Source: Pacificoceanicola sp049341065
GTDB taxonomy: Bacteria; Pseudomonadota; Alphaproteobacteria; Rhodobacterales; Rhodobacteraceae
Assembly: GCF_049341065.1 (NCBI RefSeq)
Contig: NZ_JBMPIX010000019.1
Location: 22,120-86,119 of the forward strand
Length of the DNA: 64,000 nucleotides
Direction of reading: 5' to 3'
Shown: positions 1-7,627 of the stretch, piece after piece
How positions within the stretch are numbered: the stretch's first letter is position 1
How the letters are laid out: every line of letters starts with the position of its first letter
The notes under the pieces: generated by a model
Databases searched by the model: none
Seen by the model: only the letters and a program-made list of their open reading frames with translations
What the model was told of the DNA's origin: nothing
Made by a program: the position numbers and the translations under genes

Positions 1-204
1 ATTCGCATGGGCACTGCCGGCTGGATGATGTCCGGTCTACTGGCGGTGATCTGCTTTCCTATGGCCGTCGTTGTCTGGATCACGTCGCTGCGTCGCGGCA
101 TGGATTTCCGCCTTACGACGCAGGTTCTTTCGGTGACCATGTTGTTTGTCGCGCTGCAAAACAGCAGCCGGCTTCACCTCATGCTGGATCACGTCCTGCG
201 CTAA
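1..204 (+). CDS. C-terminal tail of a membrane protein (5' end outside window)
   Basis: An open frame runs in from the window edge and stops at 202-204, giving about 67 residues. It contains one strongly hydrophobic stretch (LLAVICFPMAVVVWI) followed by a basic segment, as expected for a last transmembrane helix and cytoplasmic tail. No family can be named from this piece. Its last 26 bases overlap the 3' end of the convergent N-demethylase gene, so the tail may be real but slightly mis-ended, or the frame may be fortuitous. Confidence 0.45.
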   Translation: MRMGTAGWMMSGLLAVICFPMAVVVWITSLRRGMDFRLTTQVLSVTMLFVALQNSSRLHLMLDHVLR

Positions 205-925
205 GACTGGCGCGGGCCAGAACATAGGTGTGAATGGAAAACACCACGGCCCCGCTGACCGGCAGTCGTATCAGGCTTTGGCGTTCGCTGCGCATGTAAG
301 GCGCGCTGGCCGGGTCCACAGGGATGCGCCGATCGCTTGAGCCGCGAGGGTGGAACAGATCTGGCTCGGCGTACCAGAGCGCGTTGAACCGCCACAGCGG
401 TCGCCCCACCTGAATGCCGTCGAACAGCCTCTGAACGCGTTTTGCGATGCTTGCGTCGTACGATGCCACCGGGTCATGAATGCCGATCAGCGGGCGTCCG
501 GCCTTTTCCGCCAGCATCCAACTGGCCGGAAAACACAACAAAGCGCCGCGCAAGACGTGTTCATCGCCTTCTTTCACCAACAGACAGAAATCCTCTTGCA
601 CCAGATGGCCCAGAGTGCCGAGCGGATCGGACCAGTCGGGTTGAACCCGGCGACCATCGGGGCACAGCACCGTGTCGCCATCTCGCGCGAAGCCTTGCGG
701 CAGGGCTTTGAGAACCTCGCTCAATAGTTCCTCGGCGACGGGCTGGGCTTGCGGATCCAGCCACAGAACCTTGCCCCGCGCCTCGCTCAAAAGCCTTGCC
801 TTTTCAGCCAATTGACCGGCATAGGCGTCATTGATCTGCAGCCAGCCTTCGGGACCAACCGGGGTGATCCCCGGCAAGGGACGCGGGGCAAGCGGATCAT
901 GCGGGATGGTGTTGTTCAGGATCAT
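179..925 (-). CDS. Heme-dependent oxidative N-demethylase family protein (DUF3445)
   Basis: This resembles the alpha subunit of heme-dependent oxidative N-demethylase (DUF3445), which in Roseovarius demethylates dimethylamine to methylamine and formaldehyde. Family hallmarks seen are the LQEDF-like motif (VQEDFCLL), an FPASW segment and the C-terminal MRSERQSLIRLP block. The ATG at 925 (MILNNTIPH) is chosen over an upstream TTG at 973 because the family N-terminus begins near there; no strong Shine-Dalgarno site is visible for either. The predicted product is 248 aa. It lies head to head with dddP. A role in methylated-amine catabolism fits the sarcosine oxidase operon elsewhere in the window, but the substrate is inferred. 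Confidence 0.85.
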   Translation of the reverse strand: MILNNTIPHDPLAPRPLPGITPVGPEGWLQINDAYAGQLAEKARLLSEARGKVLWLDPQAQPVAEELLSEVLKALPQGFARDGDTVLCPDGRRVQPDWSDPLGTLGHLVQEDFCLLVKEGDEHVLRGALLCFPASWMLAEKAGRPLIGIHDPVASYDASIAKRVQRLFDGIQVGRPLWRFNALWYAEPDLFHPRGSSDRRIPVDPASAPYMRSERQSLIRLPVSGAVVFSIHTYVLARASLSAGRDPA

Positions 926-1073
926 GGCCGCAGCGTGATCCAAGGCCGCCCGCTCTGCAAGGCCCAAGGCCAAAGCCTGACGCGACGGCGCAAAAACGAC
1001 GCCAAATCGCGTCGCAAACTGGCGCGCCGTTGGTTGCCCGGCTTGCCACGCTTACGCAAAGCGAGGGCTGACC

Positions 1074-2423
1074 ATGAACAAGCATTTCCGCGATTTCCGC
1101 AAGATCGATCCGACGCGCGGCGCCATGTTGGGCGACAACACCCCAAACAATTCCGACCGGATCGAAATCGGCCCAACCCGCCTGGCCTATGGCGAATGGG
1201 CGGCGGCCGGGCTTGAACTGCCCGATCTTCAGGAAATGCGCCGCTACCGCTGGCAACGACTGGTCGATCATATCAATGCGCGCGACTATGCCGGGCTGCT
1301 GGTCTTTGATCCGCTGAACATCCGCTACGCCACGGACAGCACCAATATGCAGCTGTGGAACACCCATAATCCGTTTCGCGCGGTGCTGGTCTGCGCAGAC
1401 GGTCACATGGTGATCTGGGACTACAAGAATGCGCCGTTCCTGTCGTCGTTCAACCCGCTTGTGCGCGAGGTCCGCTCTGGCGCAGACCTGTTCTATTTCG
1501 ACCGGGGCGACAAGGTGGATGTGGCCGCAGATGTCTTTTCCAACGACATTCGTATCCTGCTGGAGGAGCGCGCCCCGGGCAACCGACGCCTCGCGGTGGA
1601 CAAACCGATGATCCACGGGCTGCGCGCCCTCGAAGCGCAGGGTTTGCAGGTCATGGAGGGCGAAGAGCTGACGGAAAAGGCGCGCTCGGTGAAAGGCCCG
1701 GACGAAATTCGCGCCATGCGCTGCGCCTCGAACGCCTGCGAAGCGGCGGTCGCCGAGATGGAGCGCTTTGCCCGCGCGCAGGTGCCTTTGGGCCAGACCT
1801 CTGAGGATGACATCTGGGCCGTGCTGCACGCCGAGAACATCCGCCGCGGCGGCGAATGGATCGAGACCCGCCTGCTGACCTCGGGGCCGCGCACCAACCC
1901 GTGGTTTCAGGAATGCGGGCCAAGGATTGCCCGGAACAACGAGATCGTCGCCTTCGACACGGATCTGATCGGAAGTTACGGAATTTGCGTTGATATTTCC
2001 CGCACCTGGTGGATCGGCGACCGCCCTCCACGCCCCGACATGGTGGATGCCATGCAGCACGCGCACGAGCACATCATGACCAACATGCAGATGCTGCGCC
2101 CCGGCGTGAACATCGAAGATCTGTCCCGCAACACGCATGTCCTGCGCCCGGAGTTTCAAGCCGGGAAATACGGCTGCCTGATGCACGGGGTTGGGCTTTG
2201 TGACGAATGGCCTCTGGTCGCCTATCCCGACAAGATGGTTCCCGGCGCCTTTGATTACGAGCTCGAAGCCGGGATGGTCCTTTGTGTCGAGGCTCTGGTT
2301 TCACCCGAGGGGGGTGACTTTTCGATCAAGCTGGAGGAACAGGTGTTGATCACCGATGACGGCTTTGAAAACCTGACCCGCTATCCTTTTGACGCGGCTT
2401 TGATGGGATATGGCGCGTCCTGA
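1074..2423 (+). CDS. dddP: Dimethylsulfoniopropionate lyase DddP
   Basis: A 449-aa M24 (creatinase/aminopeptidase fold) protein closely resembling DddP, the enzyme that cleaves DMSP to dimethylsulfide and acrylate in roseobacters. The six metal ligands known from the Roseobacter denitrificans enzyme fall at the same numbers here: D295, D297, D307, H371, E406 and E421. The blocks MQLWNTHNPFRAVL, GICVDISRTWW and CLMHGVGLCDEWPL are characteristic. A GAGGG ribosome site precedes the ATG. Full family length. The divergent neighbour is an N-demethylase, so this end of the window is concerned with marine methylated osmolytes and amines. Identification is strong; activity has not been tested. Confidence 0.96.
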   Translation: MNKHFRDFRKIDPTRGAMLGDNTPNNSDRIEIGPTRLAYGEWAAAGLELPDLQEMRRYRWQRLVDHINARDYAGLLVFDPLNIRYATDSTNMQLWNTHNPFRAVLVCADGHMVIWDYKNAPFLSSFNPLVREVRSGADLFYFDRGDKVDVAADVFSNDIRILLEERAPGNRRLAVDKPMIHGLRALEAQGLQVMEGEELTEKARSVKGPDEIRAMRCASNACEAAVAEMERFARAQVPLGQTSEDDIWAVLHAENIRRGGEWIETRLLTSGPRTNPWFQECGPRIARNNEIVAFDTDLIGSYGICVDISRTWWIGDRPPRPDMVDAMQHAHEHIMTNMQMLRPGVNIEDLSRNTHVLRPEFQAGKYGCLMHGVGLCDEWPLVAYPDKMVPGAFDYELEAGMVLCVEALVSPEGGDFSIKLEEQVLITDDGFENLTRYPFDAALMGYGAS

Positions 2424-2434
2424 ACCGGTCTCGG

Positions 2435-3289
2435 CTAGGGCCGTTTTATGACCGCCCAAAGCCCGTGATGGTCCGAGCCCAACTTCGGCAAAGGGCGCAG
2501 GCGCTGCCCTTTGCCTTGTGGCGCCAGCACATGGTCGATCTCGATCGGCAGGCCGATCCCCGGCAGCGAAAACGTCTTTACATAGCGCCCAACCCGCTTT
2601 GTCCGCGTGGCCTCGGCCACTCGGGCAAGCGTATGTGACCACGCCACGGAGTTGAAATCCCCACCAAGGATCACTGGCCCCTCAAGCGCGCGCAACTCGG
2701 GCAACAGGCTGGCCACCTGCTGCGCCTGATCGTAGGGCCAGGGCCAGGTCAGATGCAGCGACACCAGCCAGATCGGAGCGCCGCCCAGATCCACCTGCGC
2801 CGCCGCAAAACCATCGCGCCCCGAGCAGCGCGTGCTGCCTTCGATCAATGGGTGACGCGAGAGAACCGCCTCTCCCAACTCAGGCCCAAACGGGCAATGA
2901 TGCTGATAAGGGTAAAGCGGGCGAAGTGCGTCGAGCAGGGCAAGGTTTTTCTCAGACACTTCTTGCAGCGTCAGAAAATCCGGGCGTGCGGCGCGCACCG
3001 CCGCCAACCAGGCATCGTATTCGGTTCGGTTCCACAGCAGGTTCTGTTGATACAGCGTCAGTCCCTCCCCCATGGTGGTCGGCCACCAGACATGCGGCAG
3101 CAGCCCCAGCATCGCCAGCCCCGCCAGGGGCCAGCGCAGTTTGCGCGGCCACATACTCCAGATCACCGCAAGCGCGAAAAGCAGCAAGAACGGCACACGA
3201 AACACCGCCAGCGCATCGCCCGCCGGGTGAAGAGCGCCGCCAAAGCCTGCCAAGATCAGGGCGCCCAGCACTACTGAAACAAGCTTCAC
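2435..3289 (-). CDS. Endonuclease/exonuclease/phosphatase (EEP) family membrane-anchored protein
   Basis: A protein of about 284 aa with two or three N-terminal membrane helices (LVSVVLGALILAGF, then VPFLLLFALAVIWSM and a third) followed by an EEP (DNase I-like) domain. Visible EEP motifs are LTLQEV (catalytic Glu), GDFNS and the C-terminal GSDHHGLWA. A GTG start at 3289 preceded by GGGAG is preferred because it places the first helix at the N-terminus; an ATG at 3346 would add a basic, low-complexity leader. The catalytic domain probably faces the periplasm. The substrate is unknown; relatives are annotated as endonucleases or phosphodiesterases. It ends 11 bp after the convergent dddP stop. 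Confidence 0.82.
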   Translation of the reverse strand: MKLVSVVLGALILAGFGGALHPAGDALAVFRVPFLLLFALAVIWSMWPRKLRWPLAGLAMLGLLPHVWWPTTMGEGLTLYQQNLLWNRTEYDAWLAAVRAARPDFLTLQEVSEKNLALLDALRPLYPYQHHCPFGPELGEAVLSRHPLIEGSTRCSGRDGFAAAQVDLGGAPIWLVSLHLTWPWPYDQAQQVASLLPELRALEGPVILGGDFNSVAWSHTLARVAEATRTKRVGRYVKTFSLPGIGLPIEIDHVLAPQGKGQRLRPLPKLGSDHHGLWAVIKRP

Positions 3290-3400
3290 CAAATGTGGTC
3301 TCCCTCTCACCTTGCCGTGACAGCGCCCCGCGCTGCCCTTGCGCATTGCGCCATCGCCCGTCACCTATGGAGCACCGCCCCTTAACATTCGGCTAGTACA

Positions 3401-4615
3401 ATGCGCACAGAACGTCTTAGCTTTCCCGGCCATTCCGGCGCCACTCTGGCGGCCCGCCTCGACATGCCGCAAGGTCCGCATCTTGCCACAGCGCTTTTTG
3501 CCCATTGTTTCACCTGCGGCAAGGACATCCCGGCGGCCAAGCGCATTTCGGCGCGGCTTGCGGCCATGGGCATCGCCGTGCTGCGCTTTGACTTCACAGG
3601 CCTTGGACATTCCGAAGGCGAGTTCGCGAATACCACCTTCACCTCCAACGCCGCCGATCTCGAGGCCGCCGCCGCCCATCTGGAAGAAATCGGCATGCCG
3701 CCAAGCCTGCTGATCGGCCATTCTCTGGGCGGGCTTGCGGTGCTTCAGGCCGCCTCCCGGATCGCATCGGTGCGCGCGGTGGTCACCATCGGAACTCCCT
3801 TCGATCCCGCCCATGTGACCGACCATTTCGGCGCACAGCTTGAAGCCATCCAGTCCGAAGGCCGCGCGCAGGTTTCGCTGGGCGGGCGCCCTGTGACCAT
3901 TGGCCATGACTTTGTGAAGGACGTGCGCAATCAGGACTTGGCCCCCACCATCGCCGGGTTGAAACGGGCCCTGTTGGTGCTGCATGCGCCGCGCGACGAG
4001 ATTGTCGACATCTCAAACGCGACCAAGATCTTCACCGCTGCCAAACATCCCAAAAGCTTTGTCACGCTGGACGAGGCCGATCACCTGATCAGCGCGCCGC
4101 GCGATGCCGAATACGCCGCCGAGGTGATCGCCGCATGGGCCGGGCGTTACCTGGATCTGGCACCGCCCGCGCCGCCAATCGGTGCCCCCGAGGGCATTAC
4201 TCGCGTCTCCGAAGCCGATCCTAGCGGCTTTTTGCAGGACATCCAGAACGGGCCACATCACCACGCCCTTGCTGATGAACCCAGGGCCTATGGCGGCACC
4301 AATCGCGGCATGTCGCCTTACGGCTTTCTGGCGGCAGGTCTGGGCGCCTGTACCTCGATGACCATCCGCATGTACGCACGGCGCAAGGGCTGGCCACTCA
4401 CCCATGTCTGCGTTGACGTCACCCACGACAAGCTGCACGCGCAGGACGCCGGAACCGGGGCCGAAACCCGCATCGATGCCTTTACCCGCCGCATTACCCT
4501 GAGCGGTGCTCTGAGCGATGACCAACGCACGCGGCTTTTGGAGATCGCGGACAAATGCCCGGTGCACAAGACCCTCGAAAAAGGCGCAACGATCAAGACC
4601 GAGTTGACAAGCTAA
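3401..4615 (+). CDS. Bifunctional alpha/beta-hydrolase and OsmC family protein
   Basis: 404 aa. The N-terminal half is an alpha/beta hydrolase with nucleophile motif GHSLG (Ser108), a late Asp in PRDEIVDI and a His in DEADHL. The C-terminal half (from about residue 265) is an OsmC/Ohr-like domain with the two reactive cysteines in LGACTSM and DKCPVH. OsmC proteins reduce organic hydroperoxides; the fused hydrolase may release the acyl substrate, but this is inference. Such fusions are known in proteobacteria. The start has no Shine-Dalgarno site: CTAGTA lies directly before ATG, suggesting a leaderless or near-leaderless transcript. Confidence 0.9.
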   Translation: MRTERLSFPGHSGATLAARLDMPQGPHLATALFAHCFTCGKDIPAAKRISARLAAMGIAVLRFDFTGLGHSEGEFANTTFTSNAADLEAAAAHLEEIGMPPSLLIGHSLGGLAVLQAASRIASVRAVVTIGTPFDPAHVTDHFGAQLEAIQSEGRAQVSLGGRPVTIGHDFVKDVRNQDLAPTIAGLKRALLVLHAPRDEIVDISNATKIFTAAKHPKSFVTLDEADHLISAPRDAEYAAEVIAAWAGRYLDLAPPAPPIGAPEGITRVSEADPSGFLQDIQNGPHHHALADEPRAYGGTNRGMSPYGFLAAGLGACTSMTIRMYARRKGWPLTHVCVDVTHDKLHAQDAGTGAETRIDAFTRRITLSGALSDDQRTRLLEIADKCPVHKTLEKGATIKTELTS

Positions 4616-4685
4616 AGCCCAAGTGGCGCACGTTCTGCTGCTTCACCTTGTTCCAAATACCCAAAAAACAACGTCGTTAAACAGC

Positions 4686-4715
4686 AAAAGGCCGGGTACA
4701 AAGACCCGGCCTTTT
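4686..4715. terminator. Bidirectional Rho-independent terminator
   Basis: A perfect 12-bp inverted repeat, AAAAGGCCGGGT paired with ACCCGGCCTTTT, around a 6-nt loop. It has A and T tracts on both sides and lies between the convergent OsmC-fusion gene and bioY, so it can terminate both. Confidence 0.92.
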
Positions 4716-4748
4716 CCAATGTTTGCAATCAGGGTTTCCCCTTTGGGC

Positions 4749-5348
4749 TTAGCCGCGGGCGCGGCCAACCAGTTTCCATGCGGCGGGCAGAACCAGCGCG
4801 GCCAGAACCAGCTTGAGCACGTCACCCATCACAAAGGGGGTCAAGCCCCACTGCAGGATCGGCTTGTCCCAGCCGTAGAGCATCCCCAGCCAGATCAGGC
4901 CCGGCACATAGATGATCACGTTGCCCAGCAGCATGGCACCCGCCATTTTACCAGCCGTGCGATCCCAGCCCGCACGGGCCAGAACGCCCAGCATGACAGT
5001 TGCCAGCACGTAGCCGACCAGATAGCCGCCAGTGCCGCCCATCATGTACTCAAGCCCGAAGGCCTCGGCCGAAGAGCCTGCGAACACGTCAAAGCCAAGA
5101 GCGCCTACGATCATGTAGCCAAGAATGGTCACCAGTCCCAGACGGGCGCCATAGGCCGCGCCCAGCGTCAGCACGGCAAAGGTCCCCATGGTCATTGGCA
5201 CGGGCCACATCGGCACCTTGATTTTTGCGGCCAGTGCCAGAATGGCAATGCCCATCACAACCAAAGCAACCTGCTTGACGCGCAGCGCAACGCCTTCATT
5301 CGCGCCAAAGGCCTCGGCCAGCACATTGCGGTTCATCGTGAGGTTCAT
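4749..5348 (-). CDS. bioY: Biotin transporter S component BioY
   Basis: 199 aa, six predicted membrane helices, matching the BioY family of ECF-type biotin transporters. Conserved blocks include WPVPMTMGTFAVL near the N-terminus and the GGTGGYLVGY motif. The ATG at 5348 is chosen because GGGGGAC sits four bases upstream; an in-frame ATG five codons earlier lies upstream of that site. No bioM or bioN gene is adjacent, so this is either a solitary BioY, which can work alone in some alphaproteobacteria, or one using a shared energy module. Upstream TTTGCAAA-type repeats are listed separately. Confidence 0.95.
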   Translation of the reverse strand: MNLTMNRNVLAEAFGANEGVALRVKQVALVVMGIAILALAAKIKVPMWPVPMTMGTFAVLTLGAAYGARLGLVTILGYMIVGALGFDVFAGSSAEAFGLEYMMGGTGGYLVGYVLATVMLGVLARAGWDRTAGKMAGAMLLGNVIIYVPGLIWLGMLYGWDKPILQWGLTPFVMGDVLKLVLAALVLPAAWKLVGRARG

Positions 5349-5437
5349 GTCGTCCCCCTTCATCCTGAAATTGTTCTCTAGTGTTCTGCCTCAAGCCCCA
5401 TGCTATCGCAAGCCTGCTTGCGCATTGCGGGTCAACA

Positions 5438-5468
5438 AATTTGCAAAACGCGTATTTGCAATTGCAAA
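5438..5468. promoter_or_regulatory. Clustered TTTGCAAA-type repeats upstream of bioY
   Basis: Three TTGCAA-containing units lie within 31 bp: ATTTGCAAA (5440-5447), ATTTGCAA (5454-5462) and TTGCAAA (5462-5468). The first two form an inverted repeat TGCAAA-N7-TTTGCA. They lie about 90-120 bp upstream of the bioY start, in an AT-richer stretch. This looks like an operator, but it is not the BioR consensus (TTATCTATAA), and the regulator is unknown. Confidence 0.45.
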
Positions 5469-5630
5469 CCCGGCGCCAATTTGGGCGGCAGAAGAGCACA
5501 AACATAACGATACCAGGATGTATAAAACACAACCACAAGCTTACTTCAGGGTTGTATGGTAGTCCAGTCTCGGACAGGCTGGTGACCAAGCGCCGCCTGC
5601 CACCTCGAACAACCGTGGAAAAATCAACTT

Positions 5631-6065
5631 ATGCCGATCCAAGCCCATGTCGTCGACAATTCAAGGCTTCTGTGCGTCCGCTTCAGCGGAGAACCAAACG
5701 GTGATGAAATACTGGGCATGGCAAAGCACCTCACCGCGCTTCCCGGATATTGGCCGGGCATTCCGGAGCTGGTGGATTCGTCGCGCGTCCTGAGCACGGA
5801 TCTGGATTATGCTTCGATGCGGGCCGTGGTTCGCGCGGCCATCGACAAGGACAAAGGCCTGACCACCACAAAGCGGATCAGTTTTTTCGCGCCGGATGAC
5901 ACCAATTTTGGAATGGCACGGATGTTTTGCACGATCACGGACACGGCGCCGGAACCAATCGAAGCTGGCGCCTTTCGCACCGAAGCGGAAGCACTGGGTT
6001 TTGTCGGCCGGATTGAAACAAGGCTTGCCGAAATTCCCGGCTACGTGGCGGCATTCGGAGGCTGA
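5631..6065 (+). CDS. Hypothetical cytosolic protein, 144 aa
   Basis: I do not recognise a named family. The protein is soluble, with no signal peptide or membrane helix, and alternating beta/alpha propensity: an N-terminal strand (LLCVRFSG), then an acidic middle and a helical C-terminus. The overall pattern faintly resembles small SpoIIAA/STAS-like or DUF proteins of similar length common in roseobacters. It stands alone between bioY (divergent) and pntB (convergent), with a hairpin terminator just downstream. No clear Shine-Dalgarno site precedes the ATG. The frame is open over its whole length with codon use like its neighbours, so it is probably a real gene. Confidence 0.7.
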   Translation: MPIQAHVVDNSRLLCVRFSGEPNGDEILGMAKHLTALPGYWPGIPELVDSSRVLSTDLDYASMRAVVRAAIDKDKGLTTTKRISFFAPDDTNFGMARMFCTITDTAPEPIEAGAFRTEAEALGFVGRIETRLAEIPGYVAAFGG

Positions 6066-6086
6066 CGGCAGGCTCTCCAACAAAAA

Positions 6087-6109
6087 GGGGCGCTCCGAAG
6101 GAACGCCCC
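6087..6109. terminator. Rho-independent terminator between convergent genes
   Basis: The hairpin GGGGCG...CGCCCC with a GAAG loop and one internal mismatch is preceded by CAAAAA. It lies between the 144-aa hypothetical gene and the pntB stop; it can serve pntB on the minus strand, where a T-rich tract follows. Confidence 0.75.
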
Positions 6110-6132
6110 AATTCATGAACTGCGCCCCGGAA

Positions 6133-7611
6133 TTAGGGGATCTTGGTCAGCAGCTCGCCAATCGATTGCTTGGCATCGCCGTAGTACATGCGCGTGTTCT
6201 CTTTGTAGAACAGCGGGTTTTCGATCCCGGAATAGCCGGTGCCCTGACCACGCTTGGACACAAACACCTGCTTGGCCTTCCACACTTCGAGAACCGGCAT
6301 CCCCGCGATGGGCGAGTTGGGATCTTCCTGTGCGGCAGGGTTCACGATGTCGTTCGACCCGATGACGATGACCACATCCGTATCCGGGAAGTCTTCGTTG
6401 ATCTCGTCCATCTCAAGCACGATGTCGTAAGGCACCTTGGCTTCGGCAAGAAGCACGTTCATGTGCCCGGGCAGACGGCCTGCAACGGGGTGGATCGCGA
6501 AACGCACGGTCTTGCCCTGCGCGCGCAGCTTGCGCGTCAGTTCAGCGACGTTCTGCTGCGCCTGCGCCACGGCCATGCCGTAGCCCGGCACGATCACAAC
6601 GCTGTCCGCCTCTTCCAGAGCGGAGGCCACACCATCTGCGTCGATCGACACCTGTTCGCCTTCAACTTCCATCTGCGGGCCGGTGGAGCCACCAAAGCCG
6701 CCAAGGATCACCGAAACGAACGAGCGGTTCATCGCCTTGCACATGATGTAGGACAGGATCGCACCGGACGAGCCGACCAGCGCGCCGACCACGATCAGCA
6801 GGTCATTGCCCAGCGTGAAACCAATCGCCGAAGCCGCCCAGCCCGAATAGCTGTTGAGCATCGAGACAACCACCGGCATGTCGGCGCCGCCGATGCCCAT
6901 GATCAGGTGATAGCCGATGAAGAAGGCAAAGACCGACATCAGCAGCAAGGCCCAGAAGCCCGCGCCGTTGAGGTAGGCAATCAGCAGCAGGAACGACAGG
7001 ATCGCCGCGCCGAGGTTCAGCATATGCCCGCCGGGCAGTTTTTTCGCCGACGAGGTCAGCTTGCCCGCCAGTTTGCCAAAGGCCACGACCGATCCGGTAA
7101 AGGTCACCGCACCGATAAAGACGCCTAGGAAAACCTCGACCTTGAGAATGGCGATTTCCGCGCCGGTTTTGTGCGACAACACGGCGGCAAAGCCTTTGAC
7201 GCCACGCTCGTGCATGGCGGCGGCAATGCCGGTCTCGGTCAGGCCGGCTGGCAACGCGGCCTTGATTTCCATGACCCGGGCCAGCTCGATATGAGCGTTG
7301 TAGCCGATGAACACGGCCGCCAGACCCACGAAAGAGTGCAGCGCCGCAACCAGCTGGGGCATTTCGGTCATTTCAACCCGCTTGGCCAGCACCGTACCGA
7401 CGCCCGCGCCGATCAGCATCGCGATCAGCAAGAAGCCATAGTTGCCGATCCCCGGACCGAAAGTCGTGAACAGCACCGCCAGACCCATGCCGACAATACC
7501 GTACCAGACAGCGCGCTTTGCGCTTTCCTGGCCAGACAGCCCGCCAAGGCTGAGGATGAACAGAACGCTCGCGGTAATGGCCGCGGCGGTCACCAATTGA
7601 TCTCCGAACAT
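6133..7611 (-). CDS. pntB: NAD(P) transhydrogenase subunit beta
   Basis: 492 aa. About nine membrane helices form domain II, followed by the C-terminal NADP-binding domain III with the fingerprint VIVPGYGMAVAQAQ and the downstream GSNDIVNPAAQEDPNSPIAG block. With PntA it couples proton entry to hydride transfer from NADH to NADP+, supplying NADPH. It follows pntA by 16 bp on the same strand, forming the usual pntAB operon. Length and motifs are normal. Confidence 0.97.
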   Translation of the reverse strand: MFGDQLVTAAAITASVLFILSLGGLSGQESAKRAVWYGIVGMGLAVLFTTFGPGIGNYGFLLIAMLIGAGVGTVLAKRVEMTEMPQLVAALHSFVGLAAVFIGYNAHIELARVMEIKAALPAGLTETGIAAAMHERGVKGFAAVLSHKTGAEIAILKVEVFLGVFIGAVTFTGSVVAFGKLAGKLTSSAKKLPGGHMLNLGAAILSFLLLIAYLNGAGFWALLLMSVFAFFIGYHLIMGIGGADMPVVVSMLNSYSGWAASAIGFTLGNDLLIVVGALVGSSGAILSYIMCKAMNRSFVSVILGGFGGSTGPQMEVEGEQVSIDADGVASALEEADSVVIVPGYGMAVAQAQQNVAELTRKLRAQGKTVRFAIHPVAGRLPGHMNVLLAEAKVPYDIVLEMDEINEDFPDTDVVIVIGSNDIVNPAAQEDPNSPIAGMPVLEVWKAKQVFVSKRGQGTGYSGIENPLFYKENTRMYYGDAKQSIGELLTKIP

Positions 7612-7627
7612 ATCTAACTCCGCAGCC

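Noticed and set aside
4640..4667. Possible third copy of the dispersed palindromic repeat (TTGTTCCAAATACCC)
   Set aside because: Only a short partial match; the GGGGG and hairpin blocks are absent.
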